Positions 21,427-33,719 of a DNA stretch of 55,263 nt are shown here, one piece after another. Numbering within the stretch: position 1 is the stretch's first letter; the number at the start of each line of letters is the position of its first letter. The notes under the pieces were generated by a model, which made no database searches, was not told the DNA's origin, and worked only from the letters and a program-made list of their open reading frames with translations. This stretch comes from Agaricus subrufescens (lineage: Eukaryota > Basidiomycota > Agaricomycetes > Agaricales > Agaricaceae): positions 1 through 55,263 of the forward strand of contig JAQOTE010000032.1 in assembly GCA_029945375.1 (NCBI GenBank), in the 5' to 3' direction. The translations under genes were made by a program, and so were the position numbers.

Positions 21427-24400
21427 TTATAAGGCCTTAACATCTCTGAGCCGGTTTGCTGATGCTGGTGATCCCATGTAGGAGCTCAGTATATTGAACA
21501 TGGAGTCAGTAGGTGTACAAGGAAATGAATGAAACATGAATACACAAGTAGTACTAACTTCTTCTATTACGCCTAGAGGTTGTATTAGAGCGGAGACTGA
21601 GCAATGGATTATGTGACTTACCCTGCAAAGGTTGAGTATCACTGCACAATCTGGGTGAAATATGAATCTTGCAACATGAGATATTATACATGTGAGTGGA
21701 ACAACGTCTGGTGGGCCTACAGCCATCTTGGAAGAATACAATCTAGCAGGAAATGAGGGATATCGAATGAATGGGTCATAAAAGCCACTATGAAGTGGGG
21801 CTTGTCTCCTGATAGTTAGTTGTACCTGTTCACCGCATACTATTATCTTCAGAATGCTCCCTGGAACTGGAGTTGTAGCAGCTAGTGACGGATAATACAA
21901 GACAAGGCTATTGCCTTGGTGAGTAGAAGCACGTGAGTAGTTCCGCCCTTTGTGGAGAATATGTGCTATTTCTGTTGGCCTGGGATAATGTTTCATGTTG
22001 TCCTTGGATAGATGTCGAGAAAATGCTTGATCAAAATGAACCTTGAGCTGCCTAAGAGCTTCAGGGCAGTCTTCCCGGTTCAACCACCACCGTAGAATAC
22101 TACTTCTTGTGAAAGAATGGACCAGTGTCTGTTCTAATTGGCCTACTCACTAGATCAGTAAAGGACTTAGAAGAATTTGAAAGTAACTCACCTCTGACTA
22201 GGTCATTTGTGTTTATTTTTTGGACAGTACCAATGAGCCTTTCAAAGGGGAAACACCACCAGGACATAATTGGCCCAAAAAGATGCACAAAGTCATACAG
22301 ATGCAAGGATGCATGAATGTTTGCACGCCGCTGCTTTGTGGTATGGGGATGAACCTGGTTTAAATCCTCAGCCCAGCGCCGTATGTAAGTCTGGTATCTG
22401 AGAGCACGTTCTTTGTTCATGGTATCCCGGAATATGATGTTAACTGCTTGGAAGAGTGCCATTGTGTGGTCAAGAACTCGGAGGAGGTAATCATTCTTTG
22501 CTGGGTGAGAACCATTTTTGTGTCCCCAAAATGTAACCAGGGCAATTGGAAGGTAGACTGTGGAGAGAATTCTCCATTCATCAGCTTTGATACTACCTGC
22601 ATTGGCCTCGCCGTAATTGCTAGGGACAGAATTTATCCACGATGGAGTACAGGTGTTTTGAATTACATGTTGGATGTGCCGTATAGTATCCGCAGTGCAA
22701 ACTTTGGGATGGGAGATATTTGAAGTTGATGGCATCCCAAGGCGCTACAAAATATGTCAGATCCTCAGGTAACCGACAGCAATATGACTTACCCAATCAA
22801 CTAATAGTTCCCCCAATTGTTGTTTTGTTTTGCGTTTTGAAGAAGTTGCATCACTTGGAGAAGAGAACAAGTCAAGCAATTTAAGAGAATAGCAGACAAA
22901 TTGAAGCGGCTGCTGGTTTTTTGTGAGTAGCTTCTTCAGAAGCTGGCTTGTATTCCGTTTATTGCCTAATTTGGCCGAGTCATTGTCAAGCGGGAATGAT
23001 AAAATTTGGTGAATCTGGCCAACTTGTTCGATCTCCTCATCCTTCTGAATCTGAAAATCTATAGGGATGGATGGAGTATAGGTGGTCCAGGGAAAGGAGA
23101 AAGCGGGTTTAGGAGGGGTAGCAGCGGTAGCTTGTCGTAAATCAATTTGTAAGATGTATCTGCAGTGGTAGTGGACCAATCCTTCTAGCAGACAATGCAT
23201 GGGATCAACAACAAGCATAGATGATGGATTCCAATAGGGTAGCTGCCAGAATTCCGACCATCGTAATCCATGCATTTCAAATATTTGCTCCCTCTCCCGA
23301 GATGTAGATGCATCACGCCATTGTTCTGCTCTCTCACGCAGTAGAGCTACATTCCGTAGTGACCAATTCTCCAAATCAACATTGTTAAGCTTATCCCGGC
23401 CATATAGATTGCATCTAGTACAAATGAAACGAGACGCATGACCTGCAAAGCCAGAAACCTTGCGAGCAGCTGGTAGATCATTGATAGAGAGGATGATTGC
23501 AATATCAACATTGCGTCCATAGGGGGATGAGGGAGTATGAGAAATTCGAAAACCTCTCTCCCATCCTTGTCGAAACTCTTCAATAATAGGCCTAGTAAAA
23601 TGATTGATCTCCTCCTTCAGAGGTTCCCTTGGACCCGGTATAATGGTGAGATATATATTTTCAGGCCTATAGCGAATATCCTCTGGAAGATTGAGCAAGA
23701 CAAGGGATATGATCCCAATGGAATTGTGGTTCCCCCGCTCTCTCACTCCATTGGGATTGAAGAAATCAACATGAATTGCGAAGGCTAGCCTGGCTTTGCC
23801 TTGACGATCAATGAAAAGTTGTCCTTGAACTGGACCCTCAAATGATCTCATGAATTCGCCCTCAAAGATATTTGTTGCGTTGGCTACTCCATTGTGTAAT
23901 GCAGCGAAAGCGTTGTCGCAAGCATAGTCACATAGATTTTCAACACTGGTACTAGCAAAAAGCCTAGCCAGATGTTGTCGGAAGGATGGTATGGTGTAGG
24001 GCTTTTTAGGGCGAGGCTGACCATGGGTCTGTTCCAAAAGCGGGGTACCACAAGTAAAGGTACTGCCATCTCTTGTCAAGGCATTGCGGCAAATCTTGGG
24101 ATATGATGTGGTGGCAGTAATTTGATCATAGATAGGCTCGTGGGTGCAATTGCATGAAGGGCAAGTTGCGTAGATAACAACATCACCATCTATGTCAAAC
24201 TTGTTGAGAGCGGTATACAAGCTTGTGGGAAGCTGCTGGAGCACTGAGGTCTGAACGCCATTATATTTTGGTTCAGAATTGTCTAGACCAGCAGTAAAAG
24301 CCACCTCCACCAGAAGGACAGCGGTGTTGATTATGAATTCAGATGCGCCAGTACTGAGTCCTAGTATTATATGACATATGATTCCAAGGATGGTAACAAC

Positions 24401-25054
24401 TTGTGTGACAAGGTCTAAGTGGCCAACAGGGTTGTTAAGAACAAGATCTATACATAATATAATTGACTGAGCAGATGGACAGAAGAGTCGGAAACAGGTA
24501 TGCTTACCCATGTCGATGAAAAGTCGTGACGTGTCAGACTGTCCTACAGGGAGTGAATGTCTTAGAAGATTGACGCGTGCATCAAGGTGTTGGAGTAGCT
24601 GAAGAACGCTGTTCTTGTGATTGCAGACGTCTAAGTTTGTGGACTTGATTTGTGCTAGGGATATGCCTGAGGATTGCACTACATCAGCTGCCGAATTGAG
24701 TAGAGGTTGTAAGATTGAGGATTCTGGAAAAACACGATTGGGGAATGATAAGCTGATGCTGGCAGCTTGTATGTTGTGCTCAACAGCGGAGATGATGTTT
24801 TTGGCCTTCTTTGTGTGGGCACCCACATGCGTATATGGGGAAGTAGGTGTTGATGCGGGGGGATGCTCTTGAGTGCCTCGGCGATCATGATGGTTCTTGT
24901 CTACCATGGCCCGGATACTAGCCTGAGCATCAAGTAACGGGCTGCTAACAGTAGCATTGACGTCCTCATGAGACTTATGGCCATCAACATCGTCATGAAG
25001 ATCCTCACTGTCCATAAGCGTAAGCGCCATGATGCTGCTGGCCAGGTCTGTCAT
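21427..25054 (-). CDS. CACTA-type (Tnp2/Transposase_21-like) transposase, left copy
   Basis: The gene reads from Met at 25054 to the stop at 21427. A 60-nt in-frame intron follows FIDM (GTAAGC..GTATAG, about 24451-24510), an intron separates LLVDW from RLGMPSTSN (near 22790-22740), another follows DLVR (near 22195-22140), and one near the 3' end follows LNLCR. Characteristic blocks are RPENIYLTIIPGPREPLKEE, VSGFAGHASRFICTRCNLYG, LRWSEFWQLPYWNPSSMLVV, VDPMHCLLEGLVHYHCRYI and MSWWCFPFERLIGTVQKINT, which I know from basidiomycete Tnp2-type transposases. A Cys pair motif (CPSCNCTHEPI) precedes the core. The coding sequence is uninterrupted once introns are removed, so it may be functional, but I could not find the terminal repeats of the element. 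Mirror copy at 33720-37320. Confidence 0.75.
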
Positions 25055-25687
25055 TGGCGATGGGAGTCTCCTTTCAATGTGTGGGGCTAGAGAGCCTTCA
25101 GAATCATCGTGTAGGGGATTGTGTGTAGCGATATTGTGTGGAGGTGAAGTTTGCCTGGTCTATTGCACTTTAATCAGCAGGAGCACAATTTCCAAATAGG
25201 TGAACGTACCCTTAATGCCAAAAGATGCTTTAACTTATCTCGTTTTGCAATAGAGTGCCCATCAGGGTGCATGACGCATTTACAGTCAACAAGATGAGGG
25301 CCCATGGCTGGGTTGGTGGCAGACTGAGTAGAACGCCGATGCTTTCAATGGGGGATGTTAAAGATAGTTGGATTGCTGTAACATAGAGACCTTGTTATGT
25401 AGAAACAAGAGAGGGAGTAGCGCATTGAGGAAATAAAATAGTACAACGCCTGGGTGATATCTATAAATGGAAACAAAGAGCAATTCCAAAGCCAGAAGTA
25501 GCGACAATTGGCAGGAAGTGATACATGGAGGCCAAGCGATGCCAGTGTATAGGGTTATGGGTGCTTGGGAATATGAGCGTATGGGAGCGTGTAGGGGCAC
25601 AAAACATTCAGGATGATACAGATCTCTATGCACCGTCTTACTGGGACCGCTGGGAGCAGTCATAGGCTAGACAAATGCACAGGTGTG
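25055..25687. other. Upstream region of the CACTA transposase
   Basis: A 101-residue minus-strand frame (25663-25358, starting MTAPSGPSKTVHRDLYHP) is conserved exactly in the right arm at 33110-33415. It has one hydrophobic stretch (LSLLLALELLFVSIY). Because the arms are near-identical there, conservation does not prove coding, and I do not recognise a family. The rest is probably promoter and 5' leader of the transposase gene. Confidence 0.35.
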
Positions 25688-26149
25688 GAATAATGCAAGG
25701 ATGAGCAAGCCAGTGATGGGCCAGTCAGCCATTGATGGCTGGCTATTGGCGATCACTGGCTAGCCAGCCTAGCCAGCTGGCTAATGGCTGATGGGCTTGG
25801 GTGAGAAAATAGACGAAAATGGCAAGTAGCTAATTGATGGCGACAGCCGCGGAAAATTTGATATATATATGGTAACCATAGTGGTAGATACAAGTCATTA
25901 CATTCCGTTTTCGCAAACAGAGCATGTTCTCACTTTCAAATCTGATAGAAGGCATTAAAATATATATAACATACCTTTATTTGACCTGTCAAGTGGGAAC
26001 CGGCACATCAATGACTATACAAAAGGGGAATAATATTCACAGTTGTATGATTAGTATATAAAAGTGTGGATGGTAAAGCCGTCATGTGCATTTCGCAAAT
26101 GCAGCCCAACTTTCCCCTAGCTGGTACGACCTGGTACCACAAATTTTAC

Positions 26150-29100
26150 TATGCCCCAAGTGAAAAGGGTTCAAGAATGGCTACAAACAACTGGCCAACA
26201 ACTGGTGGTAGATTTCCTTGTTATTGTATCCGATGTTTTGCCTCGCATACTACTAGTATATTGGATATGTACAATGCAGGAACCTTAGATCCACTGGTTC
26301 TGCATGAAGAAGTAGCATTGTCAAATTGGTGTACGTTATTTATCTATCATTACCATCATATTGCTAAACGGATAACAGTATGGAACCAGCAAGCAAAAGG
26401 GCATAGTGAAAATAGCTATGGATGGCGACAGAGTCATCAAATTACGCTCTTATATCATATTACAAAGTGTCCCTTCATCGATGATGAGAATATCAAACAG
26501 TGTGCCCAACTTGAACATGGAAAACATGGGAAAAAAAAAGAGTCTAATCGGACATTGCGGGTATGTAGGTATCTAGTTGACTTTGATTTGATTGACTATG
26601 ATTGTTACAGAACGAAATACTAGATCCATCAGGAAGTAACAGCCCTTTGTTTATTGAGGGTTCTACTAGAGATCTTTCACCGTTTTTCAGCCCTGATATT
26701 TCTCAGGCACCATCTCCTAACATGGCCACGGTTCCATGGCCCATAAATCCAAATGTACACAGCCCATATCTTTCATCAGAACACTCGGAAATCATCAGCC
26801 CGGATGACTCCGCCTCAAATCTCTCAGCACGTCATATGTCTGCACCGCCTAGACTTGGAAGTCGCTCCTCATCATCACACGAAGTATTCAATAGACCAGT
26901 CCATCCTGGTGCCCAATTTGGTCGCGTTGCATCATTTAATCAATGGACACCCCAAAAGCAACAGGACTTCGAACGACGTCTTGGACATATCACAGCATCA
27001 TGTCGTTTTCCATTCACATGGATCCAGCATCCAGAAGTAATTCTTCTATTCGATCTTATCGCACCATATGCAACTCTCCCATCCCGTTTTAAATTATCTC
27101 GACAAATCATTCCTAACTTGGCAACTGAGTTTCGGGAAAAATCAAAGCTGATGGCTGCAAATGGTTTCGCAACTATTCAAGCTGATGGATGGACTGGGCG
27201 TAATAACCACCATCTCAATGCTTTTATGGTTGGTGTTAATTCAAAGGTGTGTGGGATGTGTTTCATTATCTTGAGATGTTGACATAACTTGATTCTATAT
27301 TTAGCTTCATACCGTAAAAGTATTTGATACCACCATTGAACGAAAAACAGCACCAAATTTTCTCAAGCAGCTTACTGAGGTCTACCATATAGTTGAAGAA
27401 GATTGGAAGACCAATGTAGTTGCAGTTGTTACCGACTCATCAGGAGAAGCAAAACGAGCACGCAAAGATTTTGCATCTGAATTCCCATCAGTGGTAGTTT
27501 TAGATTGCTTCGCACATCAGGTGAGTTGTTACTCTTTATTGGATACATTTTCTCATACAGTATCTAGATTAACCTCGTGGTTGGAGATTATTTTAATAAA
27601 CAGAATAATCTTCTCGCATATACCAAAATGGCAACTACTCTTATCACATGGCTTCGAAGTAAAACTCTCGTACTCAGACTCATCGAACAATCCCAGAAAC
27701 AGCTTGGACTTCAAGCTACTACCATTATCGTGCTGTTATAACAAGATGGACATCCCATCTTCAAGCTTTTGAACGATTGAAATCCATCAGCAAAAGGTTT
27801 GGCTACTTGAAGCTACTTGAAGCTATTTGAAGGCTACTTGAAAATTCTCAAGCAGCCCTCAAGTAGCTTCAAGTAGCTTCAAGTAGCCAAACCTTTTGCT
27901 GATGTCACTGCAGGATGTTCTTCTCACCATCATCTCAACTGATGCTTCGCGAGCACCACATGATCGGCTATTCTTGGGAGTGGGAAAAAAAGAGACAAGA
28001 GACAAATCGGCAGAAGCTGAGAGAATGATCAGGGATCCTTTTTTTTGGACCGGTCTTGATCTGTGAGTATATATAAATCTAATTATACATTGCCTTGTTA
28101 ATAGCATAATAGAATAATCCAACATCTTCGGCCACTTGGAGTTGCGGCCAATCTAGTGCAAGGACATATTTGCCGCCTTGACACTGTTGTTCTCACCCTT
28201 GGCTATCTCACATATTCGTTTACCCAGGCAACAACTAATTCTCAAATCAGTAACGGTCACGCTATTATAATGAAGAGTCTTGAAAGTCGATGGCATGCTC
28301 TTGATCAAGATGTTTTTCTAGCGGCTGTGGTTGTAAATCCACTATACAGGACATCTCCACTTGCATTGATTGACAAATTGATCAATGCAAATATAATTGA
28401 CATATTCGTCCACCTCTACTGCCGCTTTTACAAAGTATCATCTCCTCCCTTGTCTTTTAATGAAGAGCTGTATCAATATCTCAACCATGCTGGTAAATAT
28501 TCCAATATTGAGGAATTGATTAGGGGAGTAAGGTCGATGGCTGCCGCAAATGTAAGTGTTCATTAATAATAGATGTACTAAGCTTAAGGCTCTGTTATAT
28601 TTGTAGAAAACCGAACCTGACGCTATCAGTGTTCTAAGTCAGTTTGGCCACCATGGTCAGACTGATTCACCATTTATCAAATTTGCGAAACATCTTCTCT
28701 CAATTTCCGTGAACTCCGCATCCTGCGAGAGACTTTTTAGCCTCTTTGGGAATATTCTCACAAAGTTACGAAGTCAGCTTAGTGTTCAACGGATTATTGA
28801 CATCGCTGAAATTAGCATGCATGTCCGGGATGAGCATACACAACAACAGAATGCTGCAACTCGAGAACGTCTCAAGAAACTATTTACAGACTCTGGTAAG
28901 ATTTAATTTTGTCCAAAATGATTGATTCAACTGACATAGACTCTCAACGTAGATGTTTTACCTCAAAATGAGGGACCTCCATCGTCAGATGACGACTCCG
29001 ACACAGAAAATGATTCCACAACAGTAACCAGCACTCTACCACCACCAGCACCATCGTCATCAGGATCATCTGTTCCAGCATTCTATGATTTGGTGCAGAA

Positions 29101-29404
29101 ATCTATTGAACAATGGAACCTCAATGGTGCCATTTCACAATATAACCCAAGTTCTTCATCATCTTCTACCACTACCACTTCTTCCCGCATCAACCGTCGT
29201 CCCCCAACCAAAATTCCTCTCTCAAAACTCTTTAATTTTTCAACAGCAGGTGAATGGATGCCACATTTAATAGAGAAATTGAGTACTGTATCACAGCAGG
29301 AGATAGAGCTAAATGAAGTCCTCACAGCTGATTCCGTCGATGAAGAAGAGCAAAGTTTAGATATTACAGCAGAGCAGATTTTATTTGGAGTAGATATTCA
29401 TTAG
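26150..29404 (+). pseudogene. hAT-family transposase gene, interrupted by a hairpin insertion
   Basis: Exons separated by short introns encode, in order: a BED-like zinc finger (CYCIRC near 26225 and YHITKC near 26455); a Ser/Pro-rich linker; the catalytic region with ATIQADGWTGRNNHHLNAFM and, after an intron, VAVVTDSSGEAKRARKDF and VVLDCFAHQ; then INLVVGDYF and a block ending QAFERLKSISKR. At 27785-27904 a palindrome interrupts the frame. Beyond it follow RLFLGVGKK, LGVAANLVQGH, VVNPLYRTSPL and the C-terminal dimerisation domain SISVNSASCERLFSLFGNIL. The stop is near 29402. The order and motifs are those of hAT transposases. With the palindrome in place the protein is probably truncated, so the intact-ended element would need a transposase supplied from elsewhere. 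The upstream start is uncertain. Confidence 0.8.
27785..27904. repeat. 120-bp perfect-armed palindrome inside the hAT transposase gene
   Basis: The left side catcagcaaaaggtttggct is followed by repeated actTGAAGCT units and the right side is its reverse complement (ending agccaaaccttttgctgatg). The outermost 40 or so bases of each arm match perfectly; the central part is imperfect. It breaks the transposase reading frame. No clear target duplication distinct from the arms is visible. Confidence 0.85.
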
Positions 29405-29754
29405 TTACGCCGCCTTGTAATGGCAATCACAGTCATGTGATTTGCAGTATTCAACTTTTGACGGGGGCTCGAATCGTGCATACGAAGTGTGATTACTCTA
29501 AAAACCTCATTATAAATAACTATAAATGAAGGTTTACAGTAGAAAATATAATTTCAGATAAAAGCTGCACTTCGTGTAGCAGTACAGCAAGTTGTGGTTT
29601 TTGGCACCAACAATAGCGGGGCCAGCGGCCACATTGATTGCCATTAGTCAGCATTTAGCCAAAGCCATTAGCCAATTGGCTAAATGGCTAGCCAGTTGGC
29701 TACATCACTGGCTGACGTTGGCCCATCACTGGCTTGCTCATCCTTGGAATAATG

Positions 29755-30325
29755 AGGTACAAGGCAAGTGCAGAAGCAGGTGAAGGGACGGTATTTTTCG
29801 ATACTGCCTGTCTTGAAAGGGTTGACCAACAAGCATATTCAATGGGATATTCCGGCGCATATGGCCATACGGCATTACCTAAGCGATGGCCTTTGAATTA
29901 CATGCCTCCGACAGGCCTCCGATGGAATCACGGTCCGGTTCACAGAGTCTACCTGTTGGCCTACCAAAAGCCATGACTCAGTGAATTTAAAATAACTAAT
30001 AATCAGAGATGTTTGTTATTGGAGTATCAGGTTATACCTCGGAATTACACAGCTAAAAAAACTCCATGGTCGGTGGATACCTCATGAATTAGTTGTGGGT
30101 CTATCAGGTCTATGCAGGTCTATGCTCCATAGTTGCTCCGTGATGCCAGCATAAAATGAAAGAGAAGAGAAGAGAATGTACCACATGAGTTGTGGTTCAC
30201 CCCACTTCGAAAACATCTCATCTGTGAATAGAACGCACCCCTAAACCTAATCTATAATGTAATAACACCCGAGATGGTATTTAAAATGACTGAGCTTATA
30301 CCGGACTTCTCCGCTCAACAGCGCA
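29755..30325. other. Spacer between the hAT element and the next gene; no gene seen
   Basis: A frame overlapping the hAT end (29734-29976) shows no family features. A short repeat of the phrase gcctccgacaggcctccgat occurs near 29905 and gtctatcaggtctatgcagg near 30100. The last 60 bases are likely the 5' leader of the gene starting at 30326. Confidence 0.4.
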
Positions 30326-31467
30326 ATGGCTGAGATAGCTCCCACCTTCTGTGTCATCACCTCACCCCAGGACTTCACTCTTGCAACTCATCATACCCTT
30401 CAAAGTCAAGATCAAACCCTAGGTTCAATCGTGGGAAAAAATGTCTACGAGTTCACCCAGCGGTTTGGGTTTGAGATGTCTGGCACTGGTTTTATTGCCA
30501 GCGTTCTGCAACCTGAAAACGGTAAATCATCTGGATTTCATTATGTCGTAACTCACATTATGGATTATAGTCGCAACGACCACCCTACTCAGTACCCTTG
30601 ACCACAGGATGCCTATCATCTTGAATCTGGCAACTAAAGAGGGAAATCCTAGTGAGTATCTAGATCAACGTGTCATGCCATTTCACTTACTTCCATTTAT
30701 CTAGCTTTTAAAGATGAGCTCAAAAAGCTGTTGCTGAGCGATTCAAAAGCGAAGCTAGAGACTACGCGGGAGATGCTGGCCCAAGTACAAATGACTCTCA
30801 TGGCTATGGAATCTGAACACCAGGTAGAAATGCAAAACTTACGAACAAAAGCTGAAGAGGACGTTAAGAGAGCAAGTGCCAATCATGACGCAGAAAGTAG
30901 GGATCTGAAAAAGCAGCTTATCGACGAACAGGATAGCCACAAGATGAAGGTTAGAGGCTTGCAAGACAAAATTGAAGGGTACGAAAAAGCAAATGGTATA
31001 TTGAAGGGCGAGTTGATGGGATGGACGTCGGACTGGGCTTTGATGAGCATGAGGGTTGGTCTGCAAACTTTGCTTAACTTTCCTACTAACTTTGAGTATA
31101 GAGAAACTATATGTATCTGCATTTGCGATCTCTTCTTGACAAGGGGAGAGAATGGGTATTGACACAGCTGAAGAATGAAAGCCACGGATCATACTCCACC
31201 TGGGACAGGTTTGTAAATGGCCACTCTCATGATGAGGTTCATGCAGAGGTCGTGTCTCGATGTGTTGGTGGGACTGGCGGCTCTCTTTCCGCACATGCCT
31301 CTCGCCTTCTCTGCTTCCCCAATACTATCCGCGATGCCAGAAATGTGGCAGCCCATTACCTTGACCCCACGGAGATGAAATCTGCCTTGGCTGACACCGA
31401 CTTGTCTAATTCTGACCGAGAGGCACTATATAAAATCTATAACCTAGTTTTCCCTGCATCCGTCTGA
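30326..31467 (+). CDS. Spliced coiled-coil protein of unknown function
   Basis: The Met at 30326 opens a first exon (MAEIAPTFCVITSPQDFTLA) ending at an intron near 30522-30607. A short exon with MPIILNLATKEGNP follows; the GTGAGT..ATCTAG intron joins it in frame to TFKDELKKLLL at about 30704. The third exon is a long charged coiled coil (AKLETTREMLAQVQMTLMAM through EGYEKANGILKGELMG). An intron at 31050-31106 (GTTGGT..TATAG) joins in frame to the last exon, containing GREWVLTQLKNES, a possible globular helical domain and the end YKIYNLVFPASV. The junction of exons 1 and 2 is out of frame by one in my reading, so an alternative donor or a lesion is possible. I do not recognise the family. It is single-copy in the window and converges on the gene at 31705. 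Confidence 0.5.
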
Positions 31468-31704
31468 TCTATATCATTGTCTATTGTGGTCTCGGTCTTA
31501 TTTATGCTCTTGTATTGCCTTCATTGTTCCTCTCGTTGCCCTTGTCACCTTCATGCCCTTGTTGCCTTCTTAGACTAGACGTAAACCCTTGAATGAATAT
31601 GTGTGAATGTACTTGACTCACAAATTGAGAACTAAGGGTAGTCGTCAATAGAGCTTCCCAAAAGAAGTACATTTCAATAATCATACAGAAAATATATATA
31701 TACG

Positions 31705-33060
31705 TTAATGTGCAGCCATTCTCAACAACTCAAAGGCATCCTTCGATACATGGAGTACTTCCGTCTCAAAGTTAGGCTCACTGTTTCGCATATCCGCCAA
31801 CCACGATGGATTATACATCTTCTGTGGTAACGCTAGTGGAAAGGTGGTGGTGGGTATTTCAGTTCTGATCCTCGGGCAGGCTTTACTGCCTCTAGTACCT
31901 TGGAACGCCGGGTTCTCTGCTTCCCGGTCAATCAGCTTGAGATACTCAGTTATCTCGTCGGCCCTCCAGACACAAAGCTTGACCAGAAAAACAGTTATTA
32001 CCTGGCCGCCCACTTGTTCCGCAGTATCTTCCTCAGATGACATCCCATCAACAGATAGGTACTCTAGCATGCGGCAGAAGTACTTCCACGCTTCAAGGTC
32101 CACGGCATCTTGGCTGGTCTTGATTTTGATGACCTCCTGAACGACTTTCATCCTTTTATTGTATTTCTGTCAAATTTCAATTCAATAAATTGTATGAGCA
32201 GCATGTCCACCATCTCGAACTTACATTTTGTCAGCGGGACCTAGATGCTATGACTTTACTTCACCTGGTCCTATAATTGGTAGCTCTTTCTACCACTTCC
32301 TCTATCGTTTCCTCTCTCCGGTTCTCAATAGAAAACTTCTGCTGTCCCTGAGACCATGCCTCACGGGAACGCTTCAACTGTCCTTGGAATAATCCAAGGA
32401 GATAGTCATCTTCCACATTTGCGATATCCCACTTCCCATCCTCCTCTACCTCATCACACAACTCTCTAACCATCCGTTTGAGAATAGTTCTGTTCCATCG
32501 GGATTTTGCCCAACCCTTGCCGAAATCAAGATCCCAGCAGTCATCTGGAACATATCCATTGTGTTCGCAGGCTAGAACTACATCATTTGTTGCTGGCTCA
32601 TAGACCACAAAGTCATCAGCTGTTGACACATTATACTGTAGGTGCCAGTGTCGTCGAACTTGGTTCTAACCAATCACTCAGAGATAGATACAATTTATTG
32701 TATCAACTGCTTACCTTCCACTGCAGATCGTCCTCCTGACTTATCAAAGCCTGCTGCTTTTTTACCAGGTCTTTCATTGCTACCCGACCTCAATGGTTCC
32801 GCCGACAAGTACCCGATATTTCCACTTTTTGAGCCCCTATTTGATTGAGTACTTCACCAATGATCAACCCGATGGCATCGTGGGAGATGGGGAAGGCTGA
32901 GGAGTTGAACGACTGAGACTCATGGTCCATCAGGTTAGGACTGGTAGGTGTAGGTGTTGGTGAATTGGAGTTCACCAGCCGCAAAGGGACAATATTGAGT
33001 ACAGGGCCAGAATCCTGTAGACCGCCATTTTGGTGGCTCCGGTAACCATAAGTCCGGCAT
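31705..33060 (-). CDS. Basidiomycete-expanded family with GMSSEED motif, unknown function
   Basis: On the minus strand the likely start is MPDLWLP at 33060, followed by a segment with SQSFNSSAFPISHDAIGL, a coiled segment MKDLVKKQQALISQEDDL (about 32785) and then the main exon FVVYEPATNDVVLACEHNGY to EEVVERATNY (32620-32270). After one or two short introns comes MKVVQEVIKIKTSQDAVDLE, CRMLEYLSVDGMSSEEDTAE, VKLCVWRADEITEYLKLIDR and PSWLADMRNSEPNFETEVL. This order and the DGMSSEED core are those of a family present in many copies in Agaricomycetes; no function is known to me. A stop appears in my reading of the short exon near 32230, so it may be damaged. The right arm of the inverted repeat begins 21 bases upstream of the start. 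Confidence 0.55.
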
Positions 33061-33719
33061 AATGAGGGCTTTGTTGACTCTATTCCACACCTGTGCATTT
33101 GTCTAGCCTATGACTGCTCCCAGCGGTCCCAGTAAGACGGTGCATAGAGATCTGTATCATCCTGAATGTTTTGTGCCCCTACACGCTCCCATACGCTCAT
33201 ATTCCCAAGCACCCATAACCCTATACACTGGCATCGCTTGGCCTCCATGTATCACTTCCTGCCAATTGTCGCTACTTCTGGCTTTGGAATTGCTCTTTGT
33301 TTCCATTTATAGATATCACCCAGGCGTTGTACTATTTTATTTCCTCAATGCGCTACTCCCCCTCTTGTTTCTACATAACAAGGTCTCTATGTTACAGCAA
33401 TCCAACTATCTTTAGCATACATTGAAAGCGTAGTGATTACTCCAGTCACCGCCCAACCTTGACCATGAGCCTCTGCGTCTTGTTGACTGTATACGTCGTC
33501 ATACACCTGATGAGCACTCTATTGCAAAAGCGAGAGATATTAAAACATCTTGGCATTAAGGAATACGTTCTATTTGGAAATTGTGCTCCCTTGCCTGATT
33601 AAAGTGCAATAGACAGGCAAACCTTTCAGCTGTCTCGCTACCTGTCCCTGTGATGATTAGAAGCTCTCTAGCGCACGTTGAAAGGCTCATCGCAATAGCC
33701 AGGACCTGGCCAGCAGCAT

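Larger units (their letters stand above)
10299..25692 (+). repeat. Left arm of a giant inverted repeat (15.4 kb)
   Basis: The arm is present in reverse complement at 33081-48355. The outer end matches through gcgggcctggatgaac at 10299 and 48355; the inner end matches through aggtgtggaata at 25692 and 33081. Long tracts are near-identical, for example the CACTA transposase and the 3' part of copia pol. Other tracts differ by many 1-4 base indels, almost all as losses in the right arm. The arm is a mosaic of transposons and gene fragments listed separately. Confidence 0.95.
25688..29754 (+). mobile_element. hAT transposon with 8-bp target duplication
   Basis: The element spans 25696-29746 (4051 bp). 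Its ends are perfect 27-bp terminal inverted repeats (25696-25722 and 29720-29746) that start CAAGGATGAGCAAGCCAGTG, and it is flanked by the 8-bp duplication gaataatg (25688-25695 and 29747-29754). Both CAAGG-type ends and 8-bp duplications are typical of hAT elements. Subterminal regions on both sides carry many copies of GGCTAGCC / AGCCAGTGGCT-type motifs, likely transposase-binding sites. The transposase gene fills the inside. The arm homology of the giant inverted repeat stops at 25692, inside the left target duplication. Confidence 0.95.
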
